Assembly (NCBI GenBank): GCA_964432155.1
Contig: CAYSMF010000003.1
Coordinates: 1 to 64,000 of the forward strand
DNA length: 64,000 nucleotides
Direction: 5' to 3'
Source of the DNA: UBA10438 sp964432155
GTDB lineage: Bacteria; Bacteroidota; Ignavibacteria; Kapaibacteriales; Kapaibacteriaceae
Position 1 is the stretch's first letter; each line of letters starts with the position of its first letter. Both the position numbers and the translations under genes were made by a program. Below, in pieces: positions 16,564 through 25,700 of this stretch. The notes beneath the pieces are model-generated. The model saw nothing but the letters and a program-made list of their open reading frames with translations. It did not search any database and was not told the DNA's origin.

Positions 16564-19500
16564 CGTCCTTCCAGCGCGCCAGACATCTCGTCGTCGTCAG
16601 TGTCGCAGTGGTATTCACGGCGTGGAGCGCGACCGCCTGAAGCCGTCGGAGCTCCACCGGCAGCAGCACGAAGAGCTTCTTGCTCGAGGAATCGACGAAG
16701 CTCAGCGTCACGTGTGCGCAGCTGTTGATCGATGTCGCGCGAGAAGTACATGCGACCGTCAACGAACGTGCGCTCAACGCGCGACATGTTCGACAACGGA
16801 TTGCCACTCCACACCACGATGTCGGCTTCCTTGCCAAGTTCAATACTGCCTGTGTTTGCGTCGTTTGCCATCTGCTTCGCAGCATTGATCGTGACGTACT
16901 TGAGCGCTTCTTCTTCGCTGATGCCGCCGTACTTCACACTCTTCGCAGCCTCTTGATTGAGGCGACGTGCCATCTCGGCATCGTCGGAGTTAATCGAGAC
17001 GAGGACGTTATTCTCGCTCATGATTGCTGGACTCTCAGGGATGGCGTCGAACACTTCGAACTTGTACGCCCACCAGTCAGCAAACGACGATGCGCCGCTA
17101 CCATGTGCTGCCATTTCCTTGGCAACCTTGTAGCCTTCGAGGATGTGCGTGAATGTGTGAACGCGGAAGCCAAACTCTTCGGCAAGACGCATGAGCATTA
17201 AGATCTCGCTCTGCACGTAGGAGTGACAGTGGATGTTGCGCTTGCTGTTGAGGATTTCAACAAGAGCGTCGAGTTGGATGTCGCGACGAACAGGCTTTGA
17301 TGGATCGTTGACAGCGCGTTCGCGCTCATATTCGCGTGCAGTGCGGAATGCATCGCGCATGATTTGCTCAACGCCCATACGTGTTTGTGGATAGCGCACT
17401 GTGTAGCGATCGCCCCAGTTAGCCTGCTTTACGTTTTCACCAAGTGCAAACTTCACCGTTGGGACGGCGCCGGCGACTTTCAGTCCATCTGCGTCCGCGC
17501 CCCAGCGAAGCTTGATGTACTGGAGCTGTCCGCCCATCGGATTCGCCGAGCCGTGCAGCAGGTGTGTTGATGTTACGCCGCCAGCAAGCTGACGGTAGAT
17601 GTTGACGTCGTCGGGGTCGAGCACGTCGCCAATGCGCACTTCCGTGGTCACAGCATGTGTGCCTTCGTTCACGCCGCGCGAGATCGCGATGTGCGAATGT
17701 TCGTCGATGATGCCAGGCGTGATGTGCATGCCTGTGCAGTCGATTGTTGTGTCGCCTTTGAGCCCCTTGCCAATGCCGACAATCTTGCCGTTGGCGATCG
17801 CAACGTCTGTTGTTTGCATCACGCCAGCTGCTGCTGATGTCCAAACCGTTGCGTTGCTCAGCACCACATTGCGCTGAGCTGGCTGTCCGACCAGACCAAA
17901 TGGTCCGAGTGGAAGTTGCTGTGGCAGTGCACGTCGTGCTACCGTCGGTGTTGGCGCTGTGCGTGGTCGCGCTGGAGGAGCAAGTGCTGAATCGCGACGC
18001 ATCACAAATGATGCTGTTCGACCATCGCTTGCGAGCAGGTCGCCGTTGATCAAAATGCTATCGGCAACAAATGCAGTGCGCACGGTGCCGAGTGCGGCAA
18101 GTGTGTCGAACGACATCGTCAGGCGTGCACGCTTGCCCTGAAGCGCAAACGATGTATTGATCGACGCTGAGTCGCGCTTCATCTCGATGCTTGGCGACTC
18201 GGCAGATCCCGTGATCTGCACCTTGAGTGACTTGCCCCCTGGCAGCAGCGACGATGTCATTGTCCAGTGACCGCGCATGTCGATCTCTGCGCGCTGCTGC
18301 AGAACGGTCTCGTTTCCGGCAACCATCACGCGCTGCATTTCACTCTTCGTATCGAAGAGTGGGTGCGAGACGATGATGAGGTTCGCGTAGAAGCCGCGCT
18401 CGATCTTGCCAACGCGATCGCCGATTCCCGCAATCCGTGCTGGCTCGGTGGTGAGCGCTGCAAGCGCGCTTGCTGGACGGAGTCCGCGGTCGACGCATTC
18501 GCGTACGCGACCAAGCATCGCTCCGCGATCCTTCAATCCGTCGGTCGTGAATGCAAAGCGCACACCCATCGAATCAAGCAAGCGAGCGTTGTCGGCCGCC
18601 CAGTACCAGTTGATCAGATCGGTGAGTGGAACCTCGCGCGCCGAAATCGGATCGCGCATGTCAGGCGTCTCAGGGAATGTCAGTGGAAGGATCAACATCG
18701 GCTTGAACGCTGCAATCTGGGCCAAACGACGGAACTCGTAGCCCGTGCCCTTGTAGATCATTGGAAGGTCGAACTCTTGTGCGATGGCGTGCCAGCGCGC
18801 AACATCATGCTCGTCTTGCGTTTCTGCGATTACTGGTGTACGCGCATCGCGCAGCGTGCGCAGCGCTTGGAGCGAGATGTTGAATTCCGGTGGTGTTGGC
18901 ACTGTGCCTCGTGCTGCAGCTGTGTGTGCCTTGCCGTACCAATCTGCATCGTAGAGTGCTTGACGAATCAGCGCAATGCTGCCCATTTGCGACGACGGAT
19001 ACGGCGTCTTCGACGAACCCTTGCGGAAAGACATCGCAAGATATGGCTGATCGGCAATCACCGTCGTCGCTGCGGCACCTTCGCGCAGCAACACAGCAGC
19101 GCCCGTGCCGCGCATGATGCCGTCGTGGATAGCTACAGCAGCTGCACCATAGCCACGCTTGGTCCATTCGCGCTCTGCATCGCCACGGATTGACAGATCC
19201 TCCGTTGCGCGACGTTCAGGACGGATAGCCTGATTCCAATAGCGTGCACCCTGCTGTGCTGGAATACCAGGAGCTTCGTCTTCATCCCATCCGCCAGCAC
19301 GAGCGTTGCCCGAGCCTTGCGAGCCAGCAAGCGAGCGCACGTCGAGGTATGGCTCGACGAAGCCTGCATAGACCCATGCTCCGTGTAGGTCGCGTACTTC
19401 AGCGCCCTTCGGGATGGCGACATTCTTGCCTACGGCAACAATTCGCTCACCACGCACAACGATCACTGCCGAGTCGATTTGCTCGCCGGGAGCAGGCACA

Positions 19501-19622
19501 GCGGTACAGTTCGTGTAGGCGATGAGTCGGATCGCTTTCGTACGCAGACCATCAACAACGGTCGTAGAAACTTGCGCTACAACAGACGTTGCAGCCAGCA
19601 GGAGGCAGACGAGAATCTTCAT
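16560..19622 (-). CDS. Secreted tandem amidohydrolase with degenerate first half
   Basis: This 1020-residue protein has an N-terminal signal peptide (MKILVCLLLAATSVVAQ) and two amidohydrolase-like halves. The C-terminal half keeps the metal-binding pattern GIIDEHSH, NIHCHSY, HTFTHI and SINSDD, and ends with ELGKEADIVVWSGNPL. In the N-terminal half the first signature reads AGFVEPYLDV, with the histidines lost, while the general fold blocks and FTTDGL remain. It probably hydrolyses a cyclic amide or peptide-like substrate outside the cytoplasmic membrane, with the first half structural. It heads the coupled run into bshC (four-base overlap). Confidence 0.87.
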   Translation of the reverse strand: MKILVCLLLAATSVVAQVSTTVVDGLRTKAIRLIAYTNCTAVPAPGEQIDSAVIVVRGERIVAVGKNVAIPKGAEVRDLHGAWVYAGFVEPYLDVRSLAGSQGSGNARAGGWDEDEAPGIPAQQGARYWNQAIRPERRATEDLSIRGDAEREWTKRGYGAAAVAIHDGIMRGTGAAVLLREGAAATTVIADQPYLAMSFRKGSSKTPYPSSQMGSIALIRQALYDADWYGKAHTAAARGTVPTPPEFNISLQALRTLRDARTPVIAETQDEHDVARWHAIAQEFDLPMIYKGTGYEFRRLAQIAAFKPMLILPLTFPETPDMRDPISAREVPLTDLINWYWAADNARLLDSMGVRFAFTTDGLKDRGAMLGRVRECVDRGLRPASALAALTTEPARIAGIGDRVGKIERGFYANLIIVSHPLFDTKSEMQRVMVAGNETVLQQRAEIDMRGHWTMTSSLLPGGKSLKVQITGSAESPSIEMKRDSASINTSFALQGKRARLTMSFDTLAALGTVRTAFVADSILINGDLLASDGRTASFVMRRDSALAPPARPRTAPTPTVARRALPQQLPLGPFGLVGQPAQRNVVLSNATVWTSAAAGVMQTTDVAIANGKIVGIGKGLKGDTTIDCTGMHITPGIIDEHSHIAISRGVNEGTHAVTTEVRIGDVLDPDDVNIYRQLAGGVTSTHLLHGSANPMGGQLQYIKLRWGADADGLKVAGAVPTVKFALGENVKQANWGDRYTVRYPQTRMGVEQIMRDAFRTAREYERERAVNDPSKPVRRDIQLDALVEILNSKRNIHCHSYVQSEILMLMRLAEEFGFRVHTFTHILEGYKVAKEMAAHGSGASSFADWWAYKFEVFDAIPESPAIMSENNVLVSINSDDAEMARRLNQEAAKSVKYGGISEEEALKYVTINAAKQMANDANTGSIELGKEADIVVWSGNPLSNMSRVERTFVDGRMYFSRDIDQQLRTRDAELRRFLEQEALRAAAGGAPTASGGRAPRREYHCDTDDDEMSGALEGR

Positions 19623-19626
19623 GGCG

Positions 19627-19634
19627 CAAAGTTA
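19627..19634 (-). promoter_or_regulatory. -7 promoter box (TAACTTTG) for the amidohydrolase-bshC operon
   Basis: This perfect TAnnTTTG match on the minus strand is separated from the ATG at 19622 by only four bases. It is the likely promoter for the six-gene leftward run. A TTG occurs 17 bases upstream, shorter than the 19-21 usual in Bacteroidota. Confidence 0.5.
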
Positions 19635-19669
19635 CGGCGGATAGACCTATGCAACGGTGCTCGCGTAGC

Positions 19670-19677
19670 TATCTTTG
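19670..19677 (+). promoter_or_regulatory. -7 promoter box (TATCTTTG) for the DUF3078 gene
   Basis: This perfect TAnnTTTG match lies 39 bases before the ATG at 19717, giving a leader of roughly 35 bases. It is one of the few boxes here not placed directly at the start codon. Confidence 0.4.
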
Positions 19678-19716
19678 CAGTGAATTCACCACTCATTATC
19701 ACCGCCCGAGGTCTGC

Positions 19717-20676
19717 ATGCGCGCGTTGGTTCTCTCTCTGCTCGTCGTCATTGGTGCATCTGCTACATCGCAAGCCCAAGTTGACGCAAAAGTCACCGTT
19801 GATTCACTCGCAAAAGTGCCCGAGCTCGTGGCCGACTCCATTCCATGGAAGTGGCGCACGACGTGGGGCCTGGGCTTCAGCACGGTGCAACTCAACAACT
19901 GGACAGGGGGCGGTCAGGATGCCGTGTCGATTCGGCTTCTGATGCTCGGCTCGCTGGATTACGCCACGAATGGCTTCTCGTTGGATAACGACATCGAGCT
20001 TGGCTATGGTTTGGCGAAGCTGGGTTCGGAAAGCTTCCGGAAGAACGACGACCGAATCATCGTTTCAAGTCGTGCGGCATTGCGTCAGTCCAAGCACTTC
20101 AAGTGGGCCGGATTTATGGAATTCCGGACGCAGTTCTACTCGGGTCGCAACTACAATGTCATCGATACCGTGGCTAATGACTTCCTCGAGGTTTCGAATT
20201 TCATGGCGCCGGGCTATCTCACGGGTGCGTTGGGTCTTGAGTACGTTCCCGTTCCCGAGTTCAAGCTTCTGATTGCACCGGTGTCGACGCGTTCGACGTT
20301 CGTCACCAACGACCACATCATCCAGCAAGGGGTGCTGAGCGGACTAGGTGCGTATGGTCTTGCTCCGGGTGTTCGCTCACGAACCGACCTCGGTGCGATT
20401 GTGAACGCGGCTCTCGATTGGGAGATGTTCCAGAACGTGCGTTGGCGTGGACGATTCAATGCCTTTATGCCGTACGAAACGCCCGACCTTTGGGTGGTCA
20501 CGGTCGAGAATGCATTCTTGCTCAAGGTCAACAACTGGTTGAATGTGTCGTTGCTCACGGACGTGTTTTACAACGACCGTATCCCTGTTGTACGTGACGA
20601 TGGTAGTGTTGGTCCTGCTACGCAGCTGCGCAATCAGCTCATCATCGGGATCAACTGGTCGCTAGCAAATTTCTAA
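19717..20676 (+). CDS. DUF3078 outer-membrane beta-barrel protein
   Basis: This 319-residue exported protein has a signal peptide ending at SATSQAQ. The mature part alternates polar and hydrophobic residues in many short strands and ends in WSLANF, with the terminal aromatic residue expected of an outer-membrane barrel recognised by the BAM complex. The early block WKWRTTWGLGFSTVQLNNWT is characteristic of DUF3078 proteins of Bacteroidota, whose function is unknown. The last 26 bases overlap the convergent ligA gene. Confidence 0.85.
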   Translation: MRALVLSLLVVIGASATSQAQVDAKVTVDSLAKVPELVADSIPWKWRTTWGLGFSTVQLNNWTGGGQDAVSIRLLMLGSLDYATNGFSLDNDIELGYGLAKLGSESFRKNDDRIIVSSRAALRQSKHFKWAGFMEFRTQFYSGRNYNVIDTVANDFLEVSNFMAPGYLTGALGLEYVPVPEFKLLIAPVSTRSTFVTNDHIIQQGVLSGLGAYGLAPGVRSRTDLGAIVNAALDWEMFQNVRWRGRFNAFMPYETPDLWVVTVENAFLLKVNNWLNVSLLTDVFYNDRIPVVRDDGSVGPATQLRNQLIIGINWSLANF

Positions 20677-22690
20677 ACGCTTCTTCGTCGATCACCTGAA
20701 CGCCAAGTTCGGTGGCCTTCGCGAGCTTGCTACCCGCATTCGCTCCAGCAACAACGTAGGTTGTTTTCTTGCTCACCGAACCTGCGGCCTTCCCGCCGCG
20801 GGCTTCGATGGCGTCGTGCGCTTCCTTGCGCGACATCGACGTGAGTTCGCCGGTGACCACAAAGGTCTGTCCTTCGAATGCACGCGACACAAGGGTTGGA
20901 GTCTGACCGGTGAATTGCAGTCCGGCTGTGCGAAGTTGCTCGATGAGCTCGCGCGCTGATGGATCGCCTGCAAACTCAATGATTGAGTCGGCGATCGCAC
21001 TGCCAATCTCGTGCACCGCGGTGAGTTCCTCGTGCGTTGCCGACATGAGTTGGTCGATGGTAGGGAATGCGCGTGCAAGAATCTTCGCGACGCCTTCACC
21101 GACAAAACGGATGCCTAGACTGAACAACACGCGTGCATAGGGTTGCTGCTTGCTGGCTTCGATGCCTGCCAGCAAACGGTCCACGCTCTTGGGCGCCCAT
21201 CGATCGAGCTGCAGCAACTCGTCGCGGCGCTGCGCAAGCGTGTAGATGTCGGCAATCGATGTGAGCAGTCCGGCGGCAATGAACTGCTCGATAGCACGTT
21301 CGCCGAGTCCGTCGATATCCATCGCATCGCGCGATGCGAAGTGCTCGAGACGTCGTCGCAGTTGCCACGGACACTGTCCGTCGTTGCAATACCAGTTGGC
21401 TTCACCCTCTGGTCGGTGCAGTTCCGCGTTGCGCGGACACGGACAATGGTGAGGCATCGACCATGGTGTAGCATCTGCCGCACGCCCATGCATGTCAACG
21501 CTGCTCACCTTCGGGATGACGTCGCCCCCTTTCTCGATGACCACGGTATCGCCCACGCACAGCCCCAGCTGCTGCACGAAGTCCTCGTTGTGCAGCGTTG
21601 CACGCGAGATCGTTGAGCCTGCCAGCAGTGTTGGCTGTAGTTCGGCAACAGGCGTGACAACACCTGTTCGACCAACCTGGAGTGTGATGTCCAGGAGTTT
21701 CGTTGTTGCCTTTTGCGCTTCGTACTTGTAGGCGAAGGCCCATCGAGGCGAGCGGGCAACTGCGCCCAGCTCTCGCTGATGTGCAATCGTGTTCACTTTG
21801 ACAACGATCCCGTCGATTTGGAACGGCAACGTGTCGCGCTCTGATTCCCACCGATCGATGAAGGTGAGCACCTCGTCGATTGACGCGCAGGTTTCGACTG
21901 CACGCCCAGTAACAAACCCCATGCTGGCAAGCGTCTCGATGCTCTCGGCGTGCGTCGTGATGCTGCGATCAGGTGTTTCTAGGTAATAGGCCACAAACTC
22001 GAGCTTGCGCGCGGCCGCCATGGTTGGATCCTTCTGCTTCAGCGTGCCAGCGGTGAGATTGCGCGGGTTCGCGTAGCGCTTTTCTCCGGCTTCATCGGCC
22101 CGTTCGTTGATTTCGAGAAAGGTCTTCTCGAGCATGTAGACTTCGCCCCGTACAACGGCATTGCGAATGTCGGAGGTTGCGAGCGAGAGCGGGACCGACC
22201 GAATCGTACGGATGTTCGCTGTGACATCATCGCCACGTTCGCCATCGCCCCGGGTTGCACCCATCACGAGCAGTCCGTTTTCGTACGTGAGCGACATCGC
22301 CACGCCGTCGTACTTCAGCTCGCATACATACGCGACGGTGTCGACCCCCAGACCCTCCCGAACACGTCGGTCGAAATCCAATACTTCTTCGCGGGTGTAA
22401 CTATTCGCCAGCGAGAGCATCGGTGTGCGGTGCTCGACCGTGACGAATTCTTTGATCGGCTCCCCTCCAACGCGCTGTGTCGGACTGTCGATAGTGCGTA
22501 GTTCCGGATGGGCGCGCTCAATCTCCACAAGCTCCTGAAACAGTGCGTCGTAGGCGCGGTCGGAGATTTCTGGCTGGTCGTGCTGGTAGTACAGCACGTC
22601 GTGGTGCCGAATACGCGCACGTAGCTCTGCAGCCCGCTCTGCGGGGTTGGGTGCCGTTGGATCTGATGGAGCATCGAAGAGGGAAAGCAT
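20651..22690 (-). CDS. ligA: NAD-dependent DNA ligase
   Basis: This 679-residue replication and repair ligase seals nicks using NAD. The adenylated lysine is Lys126 in ELKYDGVAM. OB-fold, zinc-finger (CPCP ... WYC ... QCPWQ), helix-hairpin-helix and C-terminal BRCT (VVTGELTSMSRKEA) regions follow in the usual order. The zinc finger has CPC, not the common CPxC, a spacing I associate with Chlorobi-type ligases. The ATG at 22690 is preferred over a TTG two codons upstream. A near-consensus GATATTTG box lies three bases before the ATG. The 3' end overlaps DUF3078 by 26 bases. Confidence 0.95.
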   Translation of the reverse strand: MLSLFDAPSDPTAPNPAERAAELRARIRHHDVLYYQHDQPEISDRAYDALFQELVEIERAHPELRTIDSPTQRVGGEPIKEFVTVEHRTPMLSLANSYTREEVLDFDRRVREGLGVDTVAYVCELKYDGVAMSLTYENGLLVMGATRGDGERGDDVTANIRTIRSVPLSLATSDIRNAVVRGEVYMLEKTFLEINERADEAGEKRYANPRNLTAGTLKQKDPTMAAARKLEFVAYYLETPDRSITTHAESIETLASMGFVTGRAVETCASIDEVLTFIDRWESERDTLPFQIDGIVVKVNTIAHQRELGAVARSPRWAFAYKYEAQKATTKLLDITLQVGRTGVVTPVAELQPTLLAGSTISRATLHNEDFVQQLGLCVGDTVVIEKGGDVIPKVSSVDMHGRAADATPWSMPHHCPCPRNAELHRPEGEANWYCNDGQCPWQLRRRLEHFASRDAMDIDGLGERAIEQFIAAGLLTSIADIYTLAQRRDELLQLDRWAPKSVDRLLAGIEASKQQPYARVLFSLGIRFVGEGVAKILARAFPTIDQLMSATHEELTAVHEIGSAIADSIIEFAGDPSARELIEQLRTAGLQFTGQTPTLVSRAFEGQTFVVTGELTSMSRKEAHDAIEARGGKAAGSVSKKTTYVVAGANAGSKLAKATELGVQVIDEEAFRNLLATS

Positions 22691-22761
22691 CTTCAAATAT
22701 CCGCCAGAGGATGGAAAGCACCGCGCTATATTGTTTGCTCATCAATCTGGGACCGATTGGT

Positions 22762-25700
22762 ATGGCACGATTTTCCTCGTTCGTCGCGATGATCGCAGTG
22801 TGCGTCGTCGTATTGGTTTCATCTGCATCTGCTCAGATGCGCTTCTCGCAGGGCCGTGAGCACGACCTGCGCACGGCGGCGGTATTGCCCCCAGGTGCGA
22901 CCGTGGTGCGTCCGCCAGCTTCCTTTGTTGCGGCGCTTAAGCAGGCTGTATCACCATCGATTGTGATCCCTTCGGCCGAGGGCGACCTGGTGATCGACGG
23001 TTCGACGTTCGAGCTGTTTACGCCCGACGCAGAGTTCGTCGAGCACGGCGATCGCGGCGATGTCACCCGACCAATGATCGAGCATGCACTTGTACGCGGT
23101 TCGCTGCGCGGACGTGCTCGCTCGTCGGTGTTTCTCGCGGCGTTTGAAACCCACGTCGTTGGCTATATCGACATTCCGGAGGCAGGGGGCGTTCGTCGCA
23201 TCCTGATTGCGCCCGACACAGTAATCCCCGGTCGCATGGCGTCGCACGTTGTCTACGAAATGCGCCCTGGCGACGGACAGCCACGACAGTGTTCTGCGGA
23301 GACGCTCCCCGGGAACCAACAGCGTGCGGATTCCATCTTCGCCATCGCACTTGGTTCTGACCAACTTCGCACCAAGATCACAGAGACCACACTGAGCGCA
23401 ACGCCGTATGCTCTGCAGCTTGCCCTTGATTGCACGGAGTCGTTTTACAAGAACCTCGGCAGCAATCTCTCGGTTGCTGCATCCTCTGCGATCGCCATCG
23501 TAGGCGCTTGTGCGATTGTCTACGAGCGTGATGCGAATGTGGTCATCCGTGTGCCGTATCTACGCGTGTTCACGTCGAAGGATCCATATCCCGGTGACAT
23601 TGGGCAAAAGCTCGGTGGCATTCGCGAGCACTGGAGCAAGAACATGCAACACGTCCAGCGCTCGGTCACCTGTCTGCTCTCCGGCGAAGGTGGTGGCGGT
23701 CTGGCATGGGTCGGTGTTCTCTGTAGTGGCTATGGATACAACGTTAGCGGTGTCGATGGACGTGTGAACTTCCCGGCAGGCGGATACATCTGGGATATCG
23801 ACGTTACATCACACGAGCTCGGACATAACATCGGTTCGTCGCACACGCATAACTGCGGATGGAATCCGCCGATCGACTCGTGCTGGAATGCCGAAGGCGG
23901 CTGCTACGAAAACACGCGTGTACAACGCGGAACCATCATGAGTTACTGTCACCTTCAATCGAAGGGTACCGAGCTCCAGTTTCATCCACGCGTTGCGTCG
24001 CTCTTTAATCGCGTGATGGCGAGTTCGCCGTGTGTCGCTCCGATCCCAAGTGCACGCGACACAGATGCCGTTGCGCTTTCGATTATGACTCCAGCAAATG
24101 GCGGAATCGTTACGGCGCAGCAGCGCTTCGAGCCGATCGGCGTGATTCGCAATTCCGGACGTCTACCGCTGCGTAATGTCGAGGTGCGGTACACAGTGAC
24201 CGATCTGTCGAATACACAGGTCGCATTCTGCACGGTAAATGTCCAACAACTTGCTGTTGGGCAAACACTGCGTGTTACGCTACCAGGACTTACGCTAACA
24301 TCAGCTGGCGATATGCTTGGGGTATTGCGAGTTGTTGTGCAGGGCGATCAACACGCCACAAATAATGCTGTGACGCGACCATTTCGTGTTGCTCCGAAAG
24401 AGACTGGAACGATTGCCGTTGTATCGCCAAATGGAGGAGAGACGCTCCGTGCCGGAACAACCGTGCCTGTAACGTTCACCGCTACGGGGGTTGCCAATGT
24501 GCTCGTGGAGTACTCCATTGATGCAGGTGCCACATGGAAAACACTGCAATACAATGTGGAAGGTGCAAAGGGCACTATCGATTGGAAGGTGCCATTTGCA
24601 GCTTCGAAGACGTGCCTCGTGCGTGCAAGCAGCATACGAAACACCTCAATTGCTGATACATCGAATGCGATGTTCGCGATTGGCGTTGGGATCGACGTGC
24701 AAGCGTACGATATCGTTGCTCCAACAATCAATGCAAGTGTGCCGACACCCGTGAAGCCTCGCATCGTTGTTCGTAACAACGGCGATCAGGACGTTAGCGA
24801 CGTTGTGTGTCGCTTCACAGCGCGTTGGGTTCGCCATACGGCGCCATCAGATGTCAAGACAATCACACTCCCACGCGTCCGCGCTGGTGCGCAGGATACG
24901 ATCGAGCTTGATGCATTGCCACTGCTTGCATCTGGCGTGCACGTTGTTGACTTTACGGTGCAAGCCAAGGGTGATGAGAATCCTGCGAACGATCGGTTTG
25001 CACGTGAGTTTACGTCCGTAGGTCTTACACCGCCATTCGCTCTTCGCTACGAAGAGGGTCCACTCCGCGTGTTGCTCCAATGGCAAGTAGAATCGCCGGC
25101 GCCGGGCGATCGCGTTGAAGTGTGGCGCGGATCAACAGCGGCAACGCTCGAGAAGATTGCGTCGCTGCGCGCGAGTGCAACATCATATGTCGATCATGGT
25201 GTTGCGCTGAATGCAACATACTGGTACGCCGTTCGCACCGTGCGAGGTTCACAGCAAAGTGTGTTTACTCCTGCCATCAGCGCCGTGCCGACGTCGTACC
25301 CACATGGTATACCGAACGGCAGGGGAATGCAGGCTCCGCGAGTGATTTCGCCGACGAACAATACGCTCGCGATCCCGTCGCCCGTCTCGCTTGTGTGGTC
25401 GACCGAGCCGAACGCCGCACAGTATGAAGTGCAGGTAGCCGCAGATGCGGCTTTTACGGATCTTGAGTATGTCTTCATTGCAAACGATGCAGGCGCTCTG
25501 GTTGCCCCATTGCCTGAAGACGCAACGCGATTCTGGCGAGTACGCGGACTCAACCCAACAACAACGAGTGAATGGTCTGCAACGCAGCGATTCACCACAT
25601 CGCCGTCTTGCAGTGGCTCTGCACTTGTCTTCGATGGTAAGGATCAACGTGCGACGGATGCAACGCTGACGTGGAACGGTGGCGCTGTCACCGTTGAGTA

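Noticed and set aside
15751..16728. Open frame of 325 codons opposite bshC
   Set aside because: It has no domain or signal peptide; the opposite strand carries the BshC signature.
18267..19193. Long open frame (308 codons) opposite the amidohydrolase gene
   Set aside because: Composition is typical of a shadow frame and no motif is visible, while the opposite strand encodes conserved amidohydrolase blocks.
22694..22696. TTG at 22696 as the ligA start
   Set aside because: An ATG two codons downstream gives a normal N-terminus and lies three bases after a near-consensus -7 box.
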